Shown here one piece after another: positions 12,668 through 20,765 of a stretch of 21,892 nucleotides of DNA (position 1 is the first letter of the stretch; each line of letters begins with the position of its first letter). Location: the IMG/VR virus record IMGVR_UViG_3300002132_000088, positions 1 through 21,892 of that record; one strand, written 5' to 3'. The DNA comes from a virus. A model generated the notes under the pieces. The model made no database searches. It was not told the DNA's origin and saw only the letters and a program-made list of their open reading frames with translations. The translations under genes were made by a program, and so were the position numbers.

Positions 12668-14272
12668 ATGGCAGTTGTGCAAATAAGTAAGATTCAGCAT
12701 CGTAGAGGGCAAAAAAATTCAAGCAGTGGGATACCGCAGTTAAGCTCGGCTGAATTTGCGTGGGCAGTAGACAGCCAAGAGTTATTCATTGGTAATGGCA
12801 GCGTTGCAGAAGGTGCACCTTACGTAGGCAATACAAAAATTCTTACTGAGCATGATAATATTTTAGATCTAGTATCTAGTTATCAATATGCCTCAAATGA
12901 TACTTCTATCACTTTAAGCGTATCTAGAAGCCTGCAATCGAAGATCGACGAGATTCAAGTTAGTGTTGCTGACTTTGGTGCAATTGGTGACGGCTCAACC
13001 GATTGTGTAGTGTTCTTTGAAACTGCGTTTACAGAATTATTTAGAAACGCAAATCCTAACTTCAAGAAAGTACTAGTTGTACCAAATGGTGAATATTTGT
13101 TTACCAGCGACTTAACTATTCCTAGTAATGCTATTATTGTAGGCGAAACTCAGCTAGGTGCTGTTCTAAATATCGGATCTCACAACATTCGATTTATTAC
13201 ATCAGCTGGACAAGAACTTGCAGCGTTTAACAGTGGCAACCGTCCGAGAAACATCGAACTTACTAACTTAACTGTTCTAAGAACAACAGGGCAGGTCACA
13301 CTATCTGGTATTGCTGATTCACACTTTACAAAAGTTAAATTCCTAGGTGATTATATATTAGGTGATGCAGTTAGTTCACTAGCATCTGAGCCAGCAGCAG
13401 TGTTCTGGAATAATAACCTAATAGGAACAAGAGTCACAAACATAAATTTTGTTGACTGTTTATTCCAAGAGAATAGTGTGTCGGTAAAATGCCTACAAAC
13501 AGATGTGTTTGACAGTGATGTTAGATTTACTGACACTAAATTCTTTGTTTCTGACACAGCAATTTATATTGACGGAGTTGAGACTCAAGGCAACACATGG
13601 ACTATAGAACACTGTGTGTTTGAAGAGGTTGCCAAGCAAGCGTTTAGATCTACCAATGGTCGAGGAACTGTCATTCAGAAGTGTACATTCAAGAACGTTG
13701 GCAATGGTACAGCCACTGCTGAGAATCCAGAAGAGCCGATGATATACTTTGGTGAGAAAGTAGGCAACATTGTTAACAATGCCAACAGTAATAGACAACA
13801 GTTAGCAGGAGTCACATCGACTAGTTTAACTGGTGCAATTACAGAAGTATACAACGGTGCTGGTGTAGATTTCATCAACAAGAATCATTCATTGATTTAT
13901 CTATCAGATAGTTTTAATCCGTTAGCAGTATTTTCTGCATTAAATAAATTTACACTTATTAAGTATTTTTTAAATTTAGGCGAGCATAGTCGTTATGGCG
14001 AATTAACTATCATGATTGGTAATGACTTATCTATTGGAGACAATGGTTCAGACATTACTATAACAGATAGCTACACATACTCACCGAGATACATCACAAC
14101 TGAAGGAGGAAATCTTATGACTAATTTTGAATTTAGTGCTACTAAAACTAGCAATACAACAGGTGACGATTCTACTGCTGCCGTTGCAGATACAATTGTT
14201 CTGTCTTATAAGAACCCTCTAGCTACAGGCCAAACAGGTTCCATCTCTTTTGATGTAGCCTACGGTGTTTGA
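12668..14272 (+). CDS. Tail spike/fibre with right-handed beta-helix
   Basis: 534 residues. Residues 1-60 (QISKIQHRRGQ, then ELFIGNGS) resemble the N-terminal tail-attachment domain of major-tropism-determinant-type fibres. SVADFGAIGDGSTDCVVFF (about 98-116) is the classic opening of the pectate-lyase-type beta-helix, and repeated short strands with Asn and Val follow to about 370. The C-terminal part (about 390-534) is a separate beta-rich domain, probably receptor-binding or trimerisation. This is the adhesion protein of the virion, attaching to surface polysaccharide or protein; enzymatic activity is not evident. It has its own late octamer and overlaps the next gene by 8 bases. Confidence 0.8.
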   Translation: MAVVQISKIQHRRGQKNSSSGIPQLSSAEFAWAVDSQELFIGNGSVAEGAPYVGNTKILTEHDNILDLVSSYQYASNDTSITLSVSRSLQSKIDEIQVSVADFGAIGDGSTDCVVFFETAFTELFRNANPNFKKVLVVPNGEYLFTSDLTIPSNAIIVGETQLGAVLNIGSHNIRFITSAGQELAAFNSGNRPRNIELTNLTVLRTTGQVTLSGIADSHFTKVKFLGDYILGDAVSSLASEPAAVFWNNNLIGTRVTNINFVDCLFQENSVSVKCLQTDVFDSDVRFTDTKFFVSDTAIYIDGVETQGNTWTIEHCVFEEVAKQAFRSTNGRGTVIQKCTFKNVGNGTATAENPEEPMIYFGEKVGNIVNNANSNRQQLAGVTSTSLTGAITEVYNGAGVDFINKNHSLIYLSDSFNPLAVFSALNKFTLIKYFLNLGEHSRYGELTIMIGNDLSIGDNGSDITITDSYTYSPRYITTEGGNLMTNFEFSATKTSNTTGDDSTAAVADTIVLSYKNPLATGQTGSISFDVAYGV

Positions 14273-14687
14273 TCTACATAGCAAAGATAGGTTAGCAGCA
14301 TGGAAAAAGTTCAGAGACAGTTTAGAAACTAGCGGTCACCCGCTAGAAGATGTTGCTGAACTTTGGGCCCGTGCTCCGTTTGTAAGCGACTATCTCGATC
14401 CAGAAAATCCGTCCAAATGGCCTGATCCTTGGCATCTTATTCTAGATTTGCGGCTAGACACTCTTGCAATCTCTCTAGGAATGCTGTATACTATTAAATT
14501 AACGCAGCGTTTTATTCACACTGGATGCGAGATACATAAGTCTACAAACACCAATAAAAAAGATACTAGCTATCTATTAGTTGTAGACAATCAGTATGTT
14601 TTAAACCTTGAGTATCGAAAAGTACTAAAAATTATCGAATTAGATCAAATGGAAACCAACATCATTTGGTCTGGTTCCAAGTTGTAA
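14265..14687 (+). CDS. Tail-spike-associated phage protein, 140 aa (GTG start)
   Basis: 140 residues from GTG 14265, overlapping the spike stop codon. No in-frame ATG occurs early, so GTG is the best start. A Trp/Pro-rich block NPSKWPDPWHLILD (about 49-62) is followed by LGMLYTIKLT, and strands dominate the C-terminus. I have an impression of a small protein of this kind next to tail-fibre genes of marine T4-like phages. Coupled translation with the spike suggests a chaperone or attachment role, which is inferred only from position. Confidence 0.7.
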   Translation: MFDLHSKDRLAAWKKFRDSLETSGHPLEDVAELWARAPFVSDYLDPENPSKWPDPWHLILDLRLDTLAISLGMLYTIKLTQRFIHTGCEIHKSTNTNKKDTSYLLVVDNQYVLNLEYRKVLKIIELDQMETNIIWSGSKL

Positions 14688-14693
14688 TAAATA
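14686..14693 (+). promoter_or_regulatory. Late promoter octamer AATAAATA for nrdA
   Basis: AATAAATA overlaps the previous stop codon and ends 27 bases before ATG 14721. RNR is usually an early or middle gene, so a late-type signal here is notable. Confidence 0.65.
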
Positions 14694-14720
14694 TCAAACC
14701 AAGAACAAAAGAGAAGAATA

Positions 14721-17057
14721 ATGAGCATCACTGTTATAAAAAGAAGTGGGGATAAAGAACCACTAGCTGTTGAGAAATGGCAAGCCCAGGTAGCTAAAGT
14801 TTGCAAAGGAATTGCAGACGTTAGTCAATCAATGATCGAGATCAAAGCACAGCCGCACTTTTATGACGGTATCACTACAGAAGAAATTGACGGCATTACA
14901 TTAAGAGCTATTGTTGACTTAATTGATTTTGAACATAATCCAGATATCGGACATGTAAACTATCAATATGTAGCAGGGAAGCAGCGCCTGTCAATGTTGA
15001 GAAAAGATGTGTACGGCCAATACGAGGTTCCCCACCTATACGATATCGTAAAGAAAAACGTTTCAGTTGGACTGTATACACAAGAACTACTTGAGTGGTA
15101 TACTGAAGAAGACTGGAACAAGATGAATGATATGCTGGATCATGAGAAAGACGAGCAATACGGTTATGCATCTATCGAACAGTTAATTGAAAAATATTTG
15201 GTACGCAATCGTGCAACGAAAGAAATTTATGAAACTCCACAGATTAGATACATGGTTGCCGCAGCTACAGTCTTTCATAAGGAAGAGCCTAATTCAGCTA
15301 GAATGCGCTACATCAAAGAATATTACAATGCGGCAAGCGATGGTTTGTTTACTCTTGCTACACCTGTGTTGGCTGGCCTTGGCACTCCTACTAAACAGTT
15401 TAGCAGTTGTGTTCTTATCCGTAGTGACGACAACCTGGATAGCATATTTGCTTCTGGGGAGATGATGGCCAAGTATGCTAGCAAACGTGCTGGCATTGGT
15501 TTAGAGATTGGACGGCTACGTTCATTAGGTAGTCCCATCAGAGGCGGTGAGATCATGCATACTGGTATGATCCCATTCCTTAAGAAATGGTTTGGTGATT
15601 TGCGTTCATGTTCACAAGGTGGAATTCGTAATGCTAGTGCTACAGTGTTTTATCCTATTTGGCATCATCAGTTTGATGATCTTATTGTGCTTAAAAATAA
15701 TCAAGGCACTGAAGAAACTCGAGTCCGACATATGGATTACGGAGTGGTTCTTTCTGCCTTCTTCTGGAGACGGTTTAAAAACAAAGAACAAATAACGTTC
15801 TTTGACCCTAACGAAGTACCTGACTTGTATGAAGCGTTCTATAAAGATACACCTTTGTTTGAAGAACTATATGTCAAGTACGAAAAGCGCAAAGACTTAC
15901 GTAAAAAGTCTATGAGTGCTGAAGAAGTGTTCAAGAGTGGTATTCTGAAGGAACGCACAGACACAGGTCGAATATATCTAGTATTCATTGATAATGTAAT
16001 GAAACAAGGTCCATTTGATCCTGAATATCATGCGATTTATCAGAGCAACTTGTGCTGTGAGATCCTATTACCCACACGTCCGTTCAAGAGATTAGATGAC
16101 GATAGTGGCCGCATAGCGTTATGTACACTGGGATCTATTAACTGGGGTTCGTTCCGGAACCCAGAGGATATGCGTAGAGCTTGCAGAATTCTACAGCGTA
16201 GCCTGAATAACATTCTTGACTATCAAGACTTTTTGTCTATTCAAAGTAAACTAAGTAATGACGAAATCCGCCCATTAGGGATTGGCGTCACTAATCTTGC
16301 ATACTGGCACGCCAAGCGTAGCTTTAAGTATGGCGAGAAGGATGCATTACAAGATGTTAAAACTTGGATGGAGCACCAAGCGTTTTACTTAACAGAAGCA
16401 TCCGTTGAGTTGGCAAAAGAACGTGGTGCATGTTTAGACAGTGCAAACACTAGATACGGCCAAGGTGTGTTTCCTTGGGAACTACGTGCTAACGGAGTTA
16501 ACGAACTTGCAGACTTTACTCCTGAGCTTGACTGGGAAACCCTCCGTATAGAAATGAAACAGCACGGTGTTCGTAATGCTACATTAATGGCCATTGCTCC
16601 TGTTGAATCTAGCAGTGTTGTGATTAATTCAACTAACGGCATCGAAATGCCAATGAGTTTGATCAGCACTAAAGAATCAAAAGCAGGATCGTTCACTCAG
16701 GTTGTTCCAGAGTATAACAAGTTAAAGAACAAGTATCAGCTAATGTGGGAGCAAACAGACTGTGAATCTTATATTAAGACAGCAGCAGTTCTAGCTGCAT
16801 ATGTTGATCAAAGTATCAGCACTAACACATTCTACAATCCAGCACACTTTCCTGAGCGTAAGATTCCGACTACATTAATCGCTAAGAATTTAATGCAGGC
16901 ACACATGTGGGGATTGAAAACTTTCTACTACAGCTTGATTAACAAAGCAGGTAGTAAACAACAGGCAGAGTTAACACCCGAAGTACACTATAACGGCTTC
17001 TACGAACGTGAATCTGAACCTGAATTTGAAGATGACTGTGAGGCATGCAAACTATGA
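14721..17057 (+). CDS. nrdA: Class Ia ribonucleotide reductase, large subunit
   Basis: 778 residues. It reduces ribonucleoside diphosphates to deoxy forms in the cytoplasm with NrdB. An ATP-cone domain (about 1-100) suggests allosteric activity control. Active-site residues are present: C230 (FSSC), the radical cysteine block NLCCEI (N443, C445, E447) with an extra cysteine C446, C468 in IALCTLGSINWG, the radical-transfer pair Y736-Y737 in FYYSL, and a C-terminal redox pair C773 and C776 (CEAC), shorter than the spacing in E. coli. AGAGAAG precedes ATG 14721. Its stop overlaps iscU as ATGA. Confidence 0.97.
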   Translation: MSITVIKRSGDKEPLAVEKWQAQVAKVCKGIADVSQSMIEIKAQPHFYDGITTEEIDGITLRAIVDLIDFEHNPDIGHVNYQYVAGKQRLSMLRKDVYGQYEVPHLYDIVKKNVSVGLYTQELLEWYTEEDWNKMNDMLDHEKDEQYGYASIEQLIEKYLVRNRATKEIYETPQIRYMVAAATVFHKEEPNSARMRYIKEYYNAASDGLFTLATPVLAGLGTPTKQFSSCVLIRSDDNLDSIFASGEMMAKYASKRAGIGLEIGRLRSLGSPIRGGEIMHTGMIPFLKKWFGDLRSCSQGGIRNASATVFYPIWHHQFDDLIVLKNNQGTEETRVRHMDYGVVLSAFFWRRFKNKEQITFFDPNEVPDLYEAFYKDTPLFEELYVKYEKRKDLRKKSMSAEEVFKSGILKERTDTGRIYLVFIDNVMKQGPFDPEYHAIYQSNLCCEILLPTRPFKRLDDDSGRIALCTLGSINWGSFRNPEDMRRACRILQRSLNNILDYQDFLSIQSKLSNDEIRPLGIGVTNLAYWHAKRSFKYGEKDALQDVKTWMEHQAFYLTEASVELAKERGACLDSANTRYGQGVFPWELRANGVNELADFTPELDWETLRIEMKQHGVRNATLMAIAPVESSSVVINSTNGIEMPMSLISTKESKAGSFTQVVPEYNKLKNKYQLMWEQTDCESYIKTAAVLAAYVDQSISTNTFYNPAHFPERKIPTTLIAKNLMQAHMWGLKTFYYSLINKAGSKQQAELTPEVHYNGFYERESEPEFEDDCEACKL

Positions 17058-17443
17058 GCTACTCGGATAAAGTAATCGAACACTATGAAAATCCAAGAAA
17101 TGTTGGTACCCTAGACAAGAATGATGCTAATGTAGGGACAGGCATGGTTGGGGCGCCGGCCTGCGGTGACGTGATGAAACTACAAATCAAAGTAATAGAC
17201 GGTATCATCACTGATGCTCGTTTTAAAACCTATGGTTGCGGTAGTGCGATTGCCAGCAGCAGCTTGATCACTGAAATGGTCAAAGGCATGAGTCTTGAAC
17301 AAGCAGGTGCAATAAAGAACAGTGAACTAGCCGAAGAGCTATCACTGCCTCCTGTTAAGATACACTGTAGTATTCTTGCCGAAGACGCTATCAAGGCAGC
17401 AGTGGCAGATTATCGATCTAAGCATGATAACACTAACGCCTAA
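17054..17443 (+). CDS. iscU: IscU-type Fe-S cluster scaffold
   Basis: 129 residues. The three cluster-binding cysteines sit at C37 (APACGDVMK, with D39), C62 (YGCGSAIASSS) and C105 (KIHCSILAEDAIKAA), nearly the E. coli numbering. LPPVK (99-103), the HscA chaperone recognition motif, is intact. It accepts sulfur from IscS and iron, and hands [2Fe-2S] clusters to apoproteins. The start is ATG 17054, overlapping the nrdA stop; an upstream in-frame ATG at 17045 would add three residues. No iscS, hscA or hscB is nearby, so it must use host partners. Its end overlaps iscA by 20 bases. Confidence 0.92.
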   Translation: MSYSDKVIEHYENPRNVGTLDKNDANVGTGMVGAPACGDVMKLQIKVIDGIITDARFKTYGCGSAIASSSLITEMVKGMSLEQAGAIKNSELAEELSLPPVKIHCSILAEDAIKAAVADYRSKHDNTNA

Positions 17444-17744
17444 GGCCGCTGGCAAAATAAAAACTCATCTAGATAACCGCGGCTCGGGTATTGGCATTAG
17501 AGTTGGAGTGAGGACTACAGGGTGTTCTGGCATGGCATATGTATTAGAATTTGCAGATTCTACATCATCAACTGATGAAGTCTTCACTCTAGAAGGCATA
17601 CAGATTGTAGCTGATAAGAAAGATTTAATATACCTCCAAGGCATGACTATTGATTATCAACGTAATGGACTAAATGAAGGTTTTGAGTTTGTCAATCCAA
17701 ATGAACGTGACCGATGTGGTTGCGGAGAAAGTTTTAGAGTATAA
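17424..17744 (+). CDS. iscA: A-type Fe-S carrier (IscA/ErpA/HesB family)
   Basis: 106 residues, normal length. The family cysteines are present: C34 in TTGCSGMAY and the C-terminal C98-x-C100 in DRCGCGESF. These bind iron or clusters and deliver them to target apoproteins. The start, ATG 17424, opens MITLTPKAAGKIK, the usual family beginning; the frame extends upstream only inside iscU. It overlaps iscU by 20 bases, so nrdA, iscU and iscA form one translationally coupled set. Whether it is IscA, ErpA or SufA in detail cannot be decided. Confidence 0.92.
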   Translation: MITLTPKAAGKIKTHLDNRGSGIGIRVGVRTTGCSGMAYVLEFADSTSSTDEVFTLEGIQIVADKKDLIYLQGMTIDYQRNGLNEGFEFVNPNERDRCGCGESFRV

Positions 17745-17749
17745 TAACA

Positions 17750-17757
17750 ACTAAATA
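17750..17757 (+). promoter_or_regulatory. Late promoter octamer ACTAAATA for nrdB
   Basis: ACTAAATA ends 27 bases before ATG 17785, spaced as at nrdA and the 9891 gene. It can restart transcription between iscA and nrdB. Confidence 0.65.
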
Positions 17758-17784
17758 ATAGCAGAAATAATAAAGAGAAAATAA

Positions 17785-18885
17785 ATGAGTAAAGAACAAT
17801 ATAACCTGTCTAAGAAAACAGACTATCTTAATCGTAAGATGTTTCTAGACCCTGCTGGTCCTGTGACTATCCAACGATTCGAAGAAGTAAAATATAATAA
17901 ACTTGCAGACTTTGAAAAAACTGCACGTGGTTTCTTTTGGGTGCCTGAAGAAGTTAGCTTAACCAAAGACGCACAGGATTTTAAAAATTCAAGTGATGCT
18001 GTTAAGCATATCTTTACCAGCAACCTGCTAAGACAAACAGCACTAGACAGTTTGCAAGGCCGAGCGCCTGCACAAGTGTTTACTCCAGTGTGTTCTTTGC
18101 CGGAACTAGAAGCAGTGTTATATAACTGGAGCTTCTTCGAAACTAATATTCACAGTCGCAGCTACAGTCATATCATCCGCAACATTTATAATGTACCTAA
18201 GGATGTGTTTAACACTATCCACGATACACAAGAGATTGTTGACATGGCTAGTTCTATCGGAAACTACTACGAAAAGCTACACATTATAAACATGAAGAAA
18301 GAGCTCGGTCATAAAATCGACGAGCAAGATCATATTAATGCTATCTATCTTGCACTACACGCAAGCTACGGTCTAGAAGCATTCCGCTTCATGGTATCGT
18401 TTGCTACTAGCCTTGCTATGGTTGAGAACAAGATCTATATTGGCAATGGCAATATTATTAGTTTGATTTTGCAAGACGAATTACTGCACAAAGGCTGGAC
18501 AGCGTACATTATTAATCAAGTAATTAAAGAAGATCCACGTTTCGCCAAAGCTGCTCAAGACTGCTACGCTGAAGTTGTACAGATTTACAAAGACGTTATT
18601 CAAGAAGAAAAGGAATGGGCAGACTTCCTATTCAAGAAAGGGCCGGTGATTGGACTTAACGCCGCCATTCTCAAAGAATTCGTTGATCATACAGCAGCAA
18701 GTGCATTGAAAGACATTGGTATTAAATACTGGGCGCCTGCTCCGAAGAATTCTCCAATTCCTTGGTTTAACAAACACAGCGATACTAGCAAGAAACAAAC
18801 AGCATTACAAGAAAGCGAATCAACCAATTATGTTATTGGTGTGATGGGAGAAAATCTTGACTATGATGCGCTACCGGCTATATAA
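17785..18885 (+). CDS. nrdB: Class Ia ribonucleotide reductase, small subunit
   Basis: 366 residues. It carries the metal-tyrosyl cofactor for NrdA. Landmarks align with E. coli NrdB: D88 (ALDSLQGR), E119 and H123 (ETNIHSRSY), radical Y127, E198 (LEAFRF), E232 and H235 (QDELLH), and the Trp in FFWVPEE. One residue is inserted between E119 and H123, giving E-x-x-x-H where most class Ia proteins have E-x-x-H; D88 to E119 spacing is normal, so the insertion is local. The C-terminal Tyr used for radical transfer lies in NYVIG, and the tail is acidic-hydrophobic. AAGAGAAAA precedes the ATG. Confidence 0.97.
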   Translation: MSKEQYNLSKKTDYLNRKMFLDPAGPVTIQRFEEVKYNKLADFEKTARGFFWVPEEVSLTKDAQDFKNSSDAVKHIFTSNLLRQTALDSLQGRAPAQVFTPVCSLPELEAVLYNWSFFETNIHSRSYSHIIRNIYNVPKDVFNTIHDTQEIVDMASSIGNYYEKLHIINMKKELGHKIDEQDHINAIYLALHASYGLEAFRFMVSFATSLAMVENKIYIGNGNIISLILQDELLHKGWTAYIINQVIKEDPRFAKAAQDCYAEVVQIYKDVIQEEKEWADFLFKKGPVIGLNAAILKEFVDHTAASALKDIGIKYWAPAPKNSPIPWFNKHSDTSKKQTALQESESTNYVIGVMGENLDYDALPAI

Positions 18886-18893
18886 TAAAGATT

Positions 18894-19061
18894 ATGTATA
18901 AAGCACAATACAAACGCAACAACCCCTACGAAGCATGGACTGTGATCGGACATTACGGCAATGAAGCCGCGGCTATTACTGCCGCACTTAGTTATAAAAA
19001 CAAAGGTGTAATTATGGTTAGAGTCACTGATAAAAAGGGTGGGGTTGTTTTCTCAAGTTAA
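18894..19061 (+). CDS. Small protein, 55 aa, between nrdB and glutaredoxin
   Basis: The frame from ATG 18894 to TAA 19059-19061 fills the gap between nrdB and grx almost exactly, starting 8 bases after the nrdB stop. The product begins MYKAQYKRNNPYEAWTVIG, has an Ala-rich helix (NEAAAITAALSYKNKG) and a strand pair ending in VVFSS. The beta-alpha-beta feel and gap-filling position favour a real gene, although the AAAG at 18887 is a weak ribosome binding site. No family recognised. Confidence 0.65.
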   Translation: MYKAQYKRNNPYEAWTVIGHYGNEAAAITAALSYKNKGVIMVRVTDKKGGVVFSS

Positions 19062-19071
19062 AGGAAACAAA

Positions 19072-19323
19072 ATGATCGAAATTTACGGCAAACCTTCTTG
19101 CCCCTACTGCGAAAAAGCCAAAGCACTATGTGAAGTCCGTGGCTTTAAGTATAGCTACAAATCAATGGGCACAGACTTTACCAAAGAACAATTACTAGAA
19201 TCATTTCCAAATGCTCGCACAGTTCCACAGATTAAAATAAACGGTGCAAGCATTGGTGGTTATGACCAATTAGTAAGATATGTAGAAGACACAGGGTACA
19301 CTGGAACAGGACACACACTATAA
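19072..19323 (+). CDS. grx: Glutaredoxin
   Basis: 83 residues. Thioredoxin-fold markers: the active site CPYC (C10, C13) after MIEIYGKPS, TVPQI with the cis-Pro, and GGYDQL for glutathione binding. It can reduce the NrdA C-terminal cysteines with glutathione, which fits its place beside nrdAB as in T4. Start ATG 19072 follows AAAGGAAAC; an in-frame upstream extension to 19039 is not credible. Its stop overlaps the next start (TAATG). A monothiol-type role in Fe-S handling with IscU/IscA is less likely, since the site is dithiol CPYC. Confidence 0.93.
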   Translation: MIEIYGKPSCPYCEKAKALCEVRGFKYSYKSMGTDFTKEQLLESFPNARTVPQIKINGASIGGYDQLVRYVEDTGYTGTGHTL

Positions 19324-19610
19324 TGTTAATCGAACTACCATACAAAGTTGGAGACAATGTCTCTTTTAAATTAAGCTCGGGCGAGGAAATTATTGCTCGC
19401 CTTGAAGCAGAAACAGATAAAAATTATACGCTGCACAAACCTATGGTTTTAATCGCAGGCAAAGAAGGTCTTGGATTAGCACCGTTTATGTTTAGCGTAG
19501 CACCAGACGGTAAGTTTGTATTGCAAGCACAGTCAGTGAGTTGCGTTGCTAAAACTGAAGAACAGATTAGCAAACAGTATACTTCACAGACTTCTGGAAT
19601 TTTGTTATAA
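19323..19610 (+). CDS. Sm/LSM-like small beta-barrel protein
   Basis: 95 residues. The opening VGDNVSFKLSSGEEIIARLEAE (read as strand-turn-strand) looks like the Sm1 motif of Sm/Hfq-type proteins: a glycine-bounded strand pair with an acidic end. The rest continues as short strands (YTLHKPMVLI, LGLAPFMFSV, FVLQAQSV), consistent with a five-strand barrel. Such proteins bind RNA or form rings; here the function is not known. It starts on the grx stop codon and ends one base before the PAAR gene, so it is part of a run of coupled genes. Confidence 0.65.
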   Translation: MLIELPYKVGDNVSFKLSSGEEIIARLEAETDKNYTLHKPMVLIAGKEGLGLAPFMFSVAPDGKFVLQAQSVSCVAKTEEQISKQYTSQTSGILL

Positions 19611-19611
19611 C

Positions 19612-20751
19612 ATGCCAAAGCAGGTTCATCGGCAAGGAGATTCTAGGTTATGTGGTGCTACTACAACTGTAGTAGGCCAAAACACAGTCTATGTAGAAAA
19701 TCAACTTGTTGCTGTAGAAGGTGATACTAATACACACGAAGGTGGTGCCTTTAATACACCTGCTGGGTTCAATGAAGTTTATGTAAACAATAAACCGATA
19801 ATTAGAATAGAAGATCCTGCAGGAGCAGATACGTTTCATCCGTCACCGCCTACAGACGCTACTAGCTCAGGAGCCTCTACAGTATATGCTGGCTTCCCTA
19901 TTGAACGCAATGTTGGAACAGCTGAAACACCTGTGGTAGCATTTGAGCTAGAAACACAGCCTGCAGGAGAAGCTCCAGTCGGAGCAGTTGCAGAGGAAAT
20001 AGCATCAGCTACACAGATGAGTAATAATACTCCAGGCGGCGGCGCAATTGCTCCTAGAGTGGATGGCGGTCCGTTTACTGATTCTGGAAATACTGCAGGT
20101 GCCAGTAGTAGTTTTGTTCCGGGACCTCCTGGAGATTGTACACGACCTGAACTAGGTAAAGTCAGCGAACGCTACGAGTCTAATGGAGATTCAGCAGCCA
20201 TTGGTAATGACAGCACAGGTGGATATAGTTATGGTACATATCAAATCGCTACTAAGACAGGCACATTTGCAAACTGGATGAGTTATCTACAAGCTCTATA
20301 TCCGGCAATATATACTGTCCTAAGTGACGCAGGTGGCACTTCCGCAGCAACCGCAGGAACAGACTCATTTAAAGCAGCGTTCAAAGGATTAAAATCAAAT
20401 CCTGATTTTGTAAAATGTCAGCACGATTTTATCCAAGCTACTCACTACGATAAGTTAGTAGCAAAGATTAAAGCTGCAACAGGATTAGATGTATGTGATG
20501 GTTCGCACTCAAATGGGTTGCAAGATGCTGTTTGGAGTATCAGTGTACAACATGGACCAGGTAGTAAAATACCAGAGCGGGCTTGGGCAGGACTTGGTGA
20601 TCTAACAGCAGTAAGCGAAACAGCTCTAATAAATGCTCTTTACGATGAAAGACAACCATCGAAATATTTTGGCAAATCGACTGCCGCAGTGCAGGCTTCT
20701 GTAGGAAGACGTTTCTCTACAGAAAGAACAGATTGCCTAGCAAGTGTTTAA
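19612..20751 (+). CDS. PAAR tail-tip protein fused to a lysozyme-like domain
   Basis: 379 residues. Residues 1-95 form a PAAR domain, the sharp tip of contractile tails, with likely metal ligands H6, C14, H42 and H76. A Gly/Thr/Pro linker follows (about 96-180). The C-terminal domain (about 180-379), with VSERYESNGD, GYSYGTYQIATKTG and WSISVQHGPGS, resembles the VgrG/phage-tail muramidase domain and would cut peptidoglycan. In T4 the tip (gp5.4) and lysozyme (gp5) are separate proteins. The start is ATG 19612; an upstream extension in the same frame lies inside the previous gene. One base separates it from that gene. Confidence 0.85.
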   Translation: MPKQVHRQGDSRLCGATTTVVGQNTVYVENQLVAVEGDTNTHEGGAFNTPAGFNEVYVNNKPIIRIEDPAGADTFHPSPPTDATSSGASTVYAGFPIERNVGTAETPVVAFELETQPAGEAPVGAVAEEIASATQMSNNTPGGGAIAPRVDGGPFTDSGNTAGASSSFVPGPPGDCTRPELGKVSERYESNGDSAAIGNDSTGGYSYGTYQIATKTGTFANWMSYLQALYPAIYTVLSDAGGTSAATAGTDSFKAAFKGLKSNPDFVKCQHDFIQATHYDKLVAKIKAATGLDVCDGSHSNGLQDAVWSISVQHGPGSKIPERAWAGLGDLTAVSETALINALYDERQPSKYFGKSTAAVQASVGRRFSTERTDCLASV

Positions 20752-20765
20752 TAGAAAGGAACACC

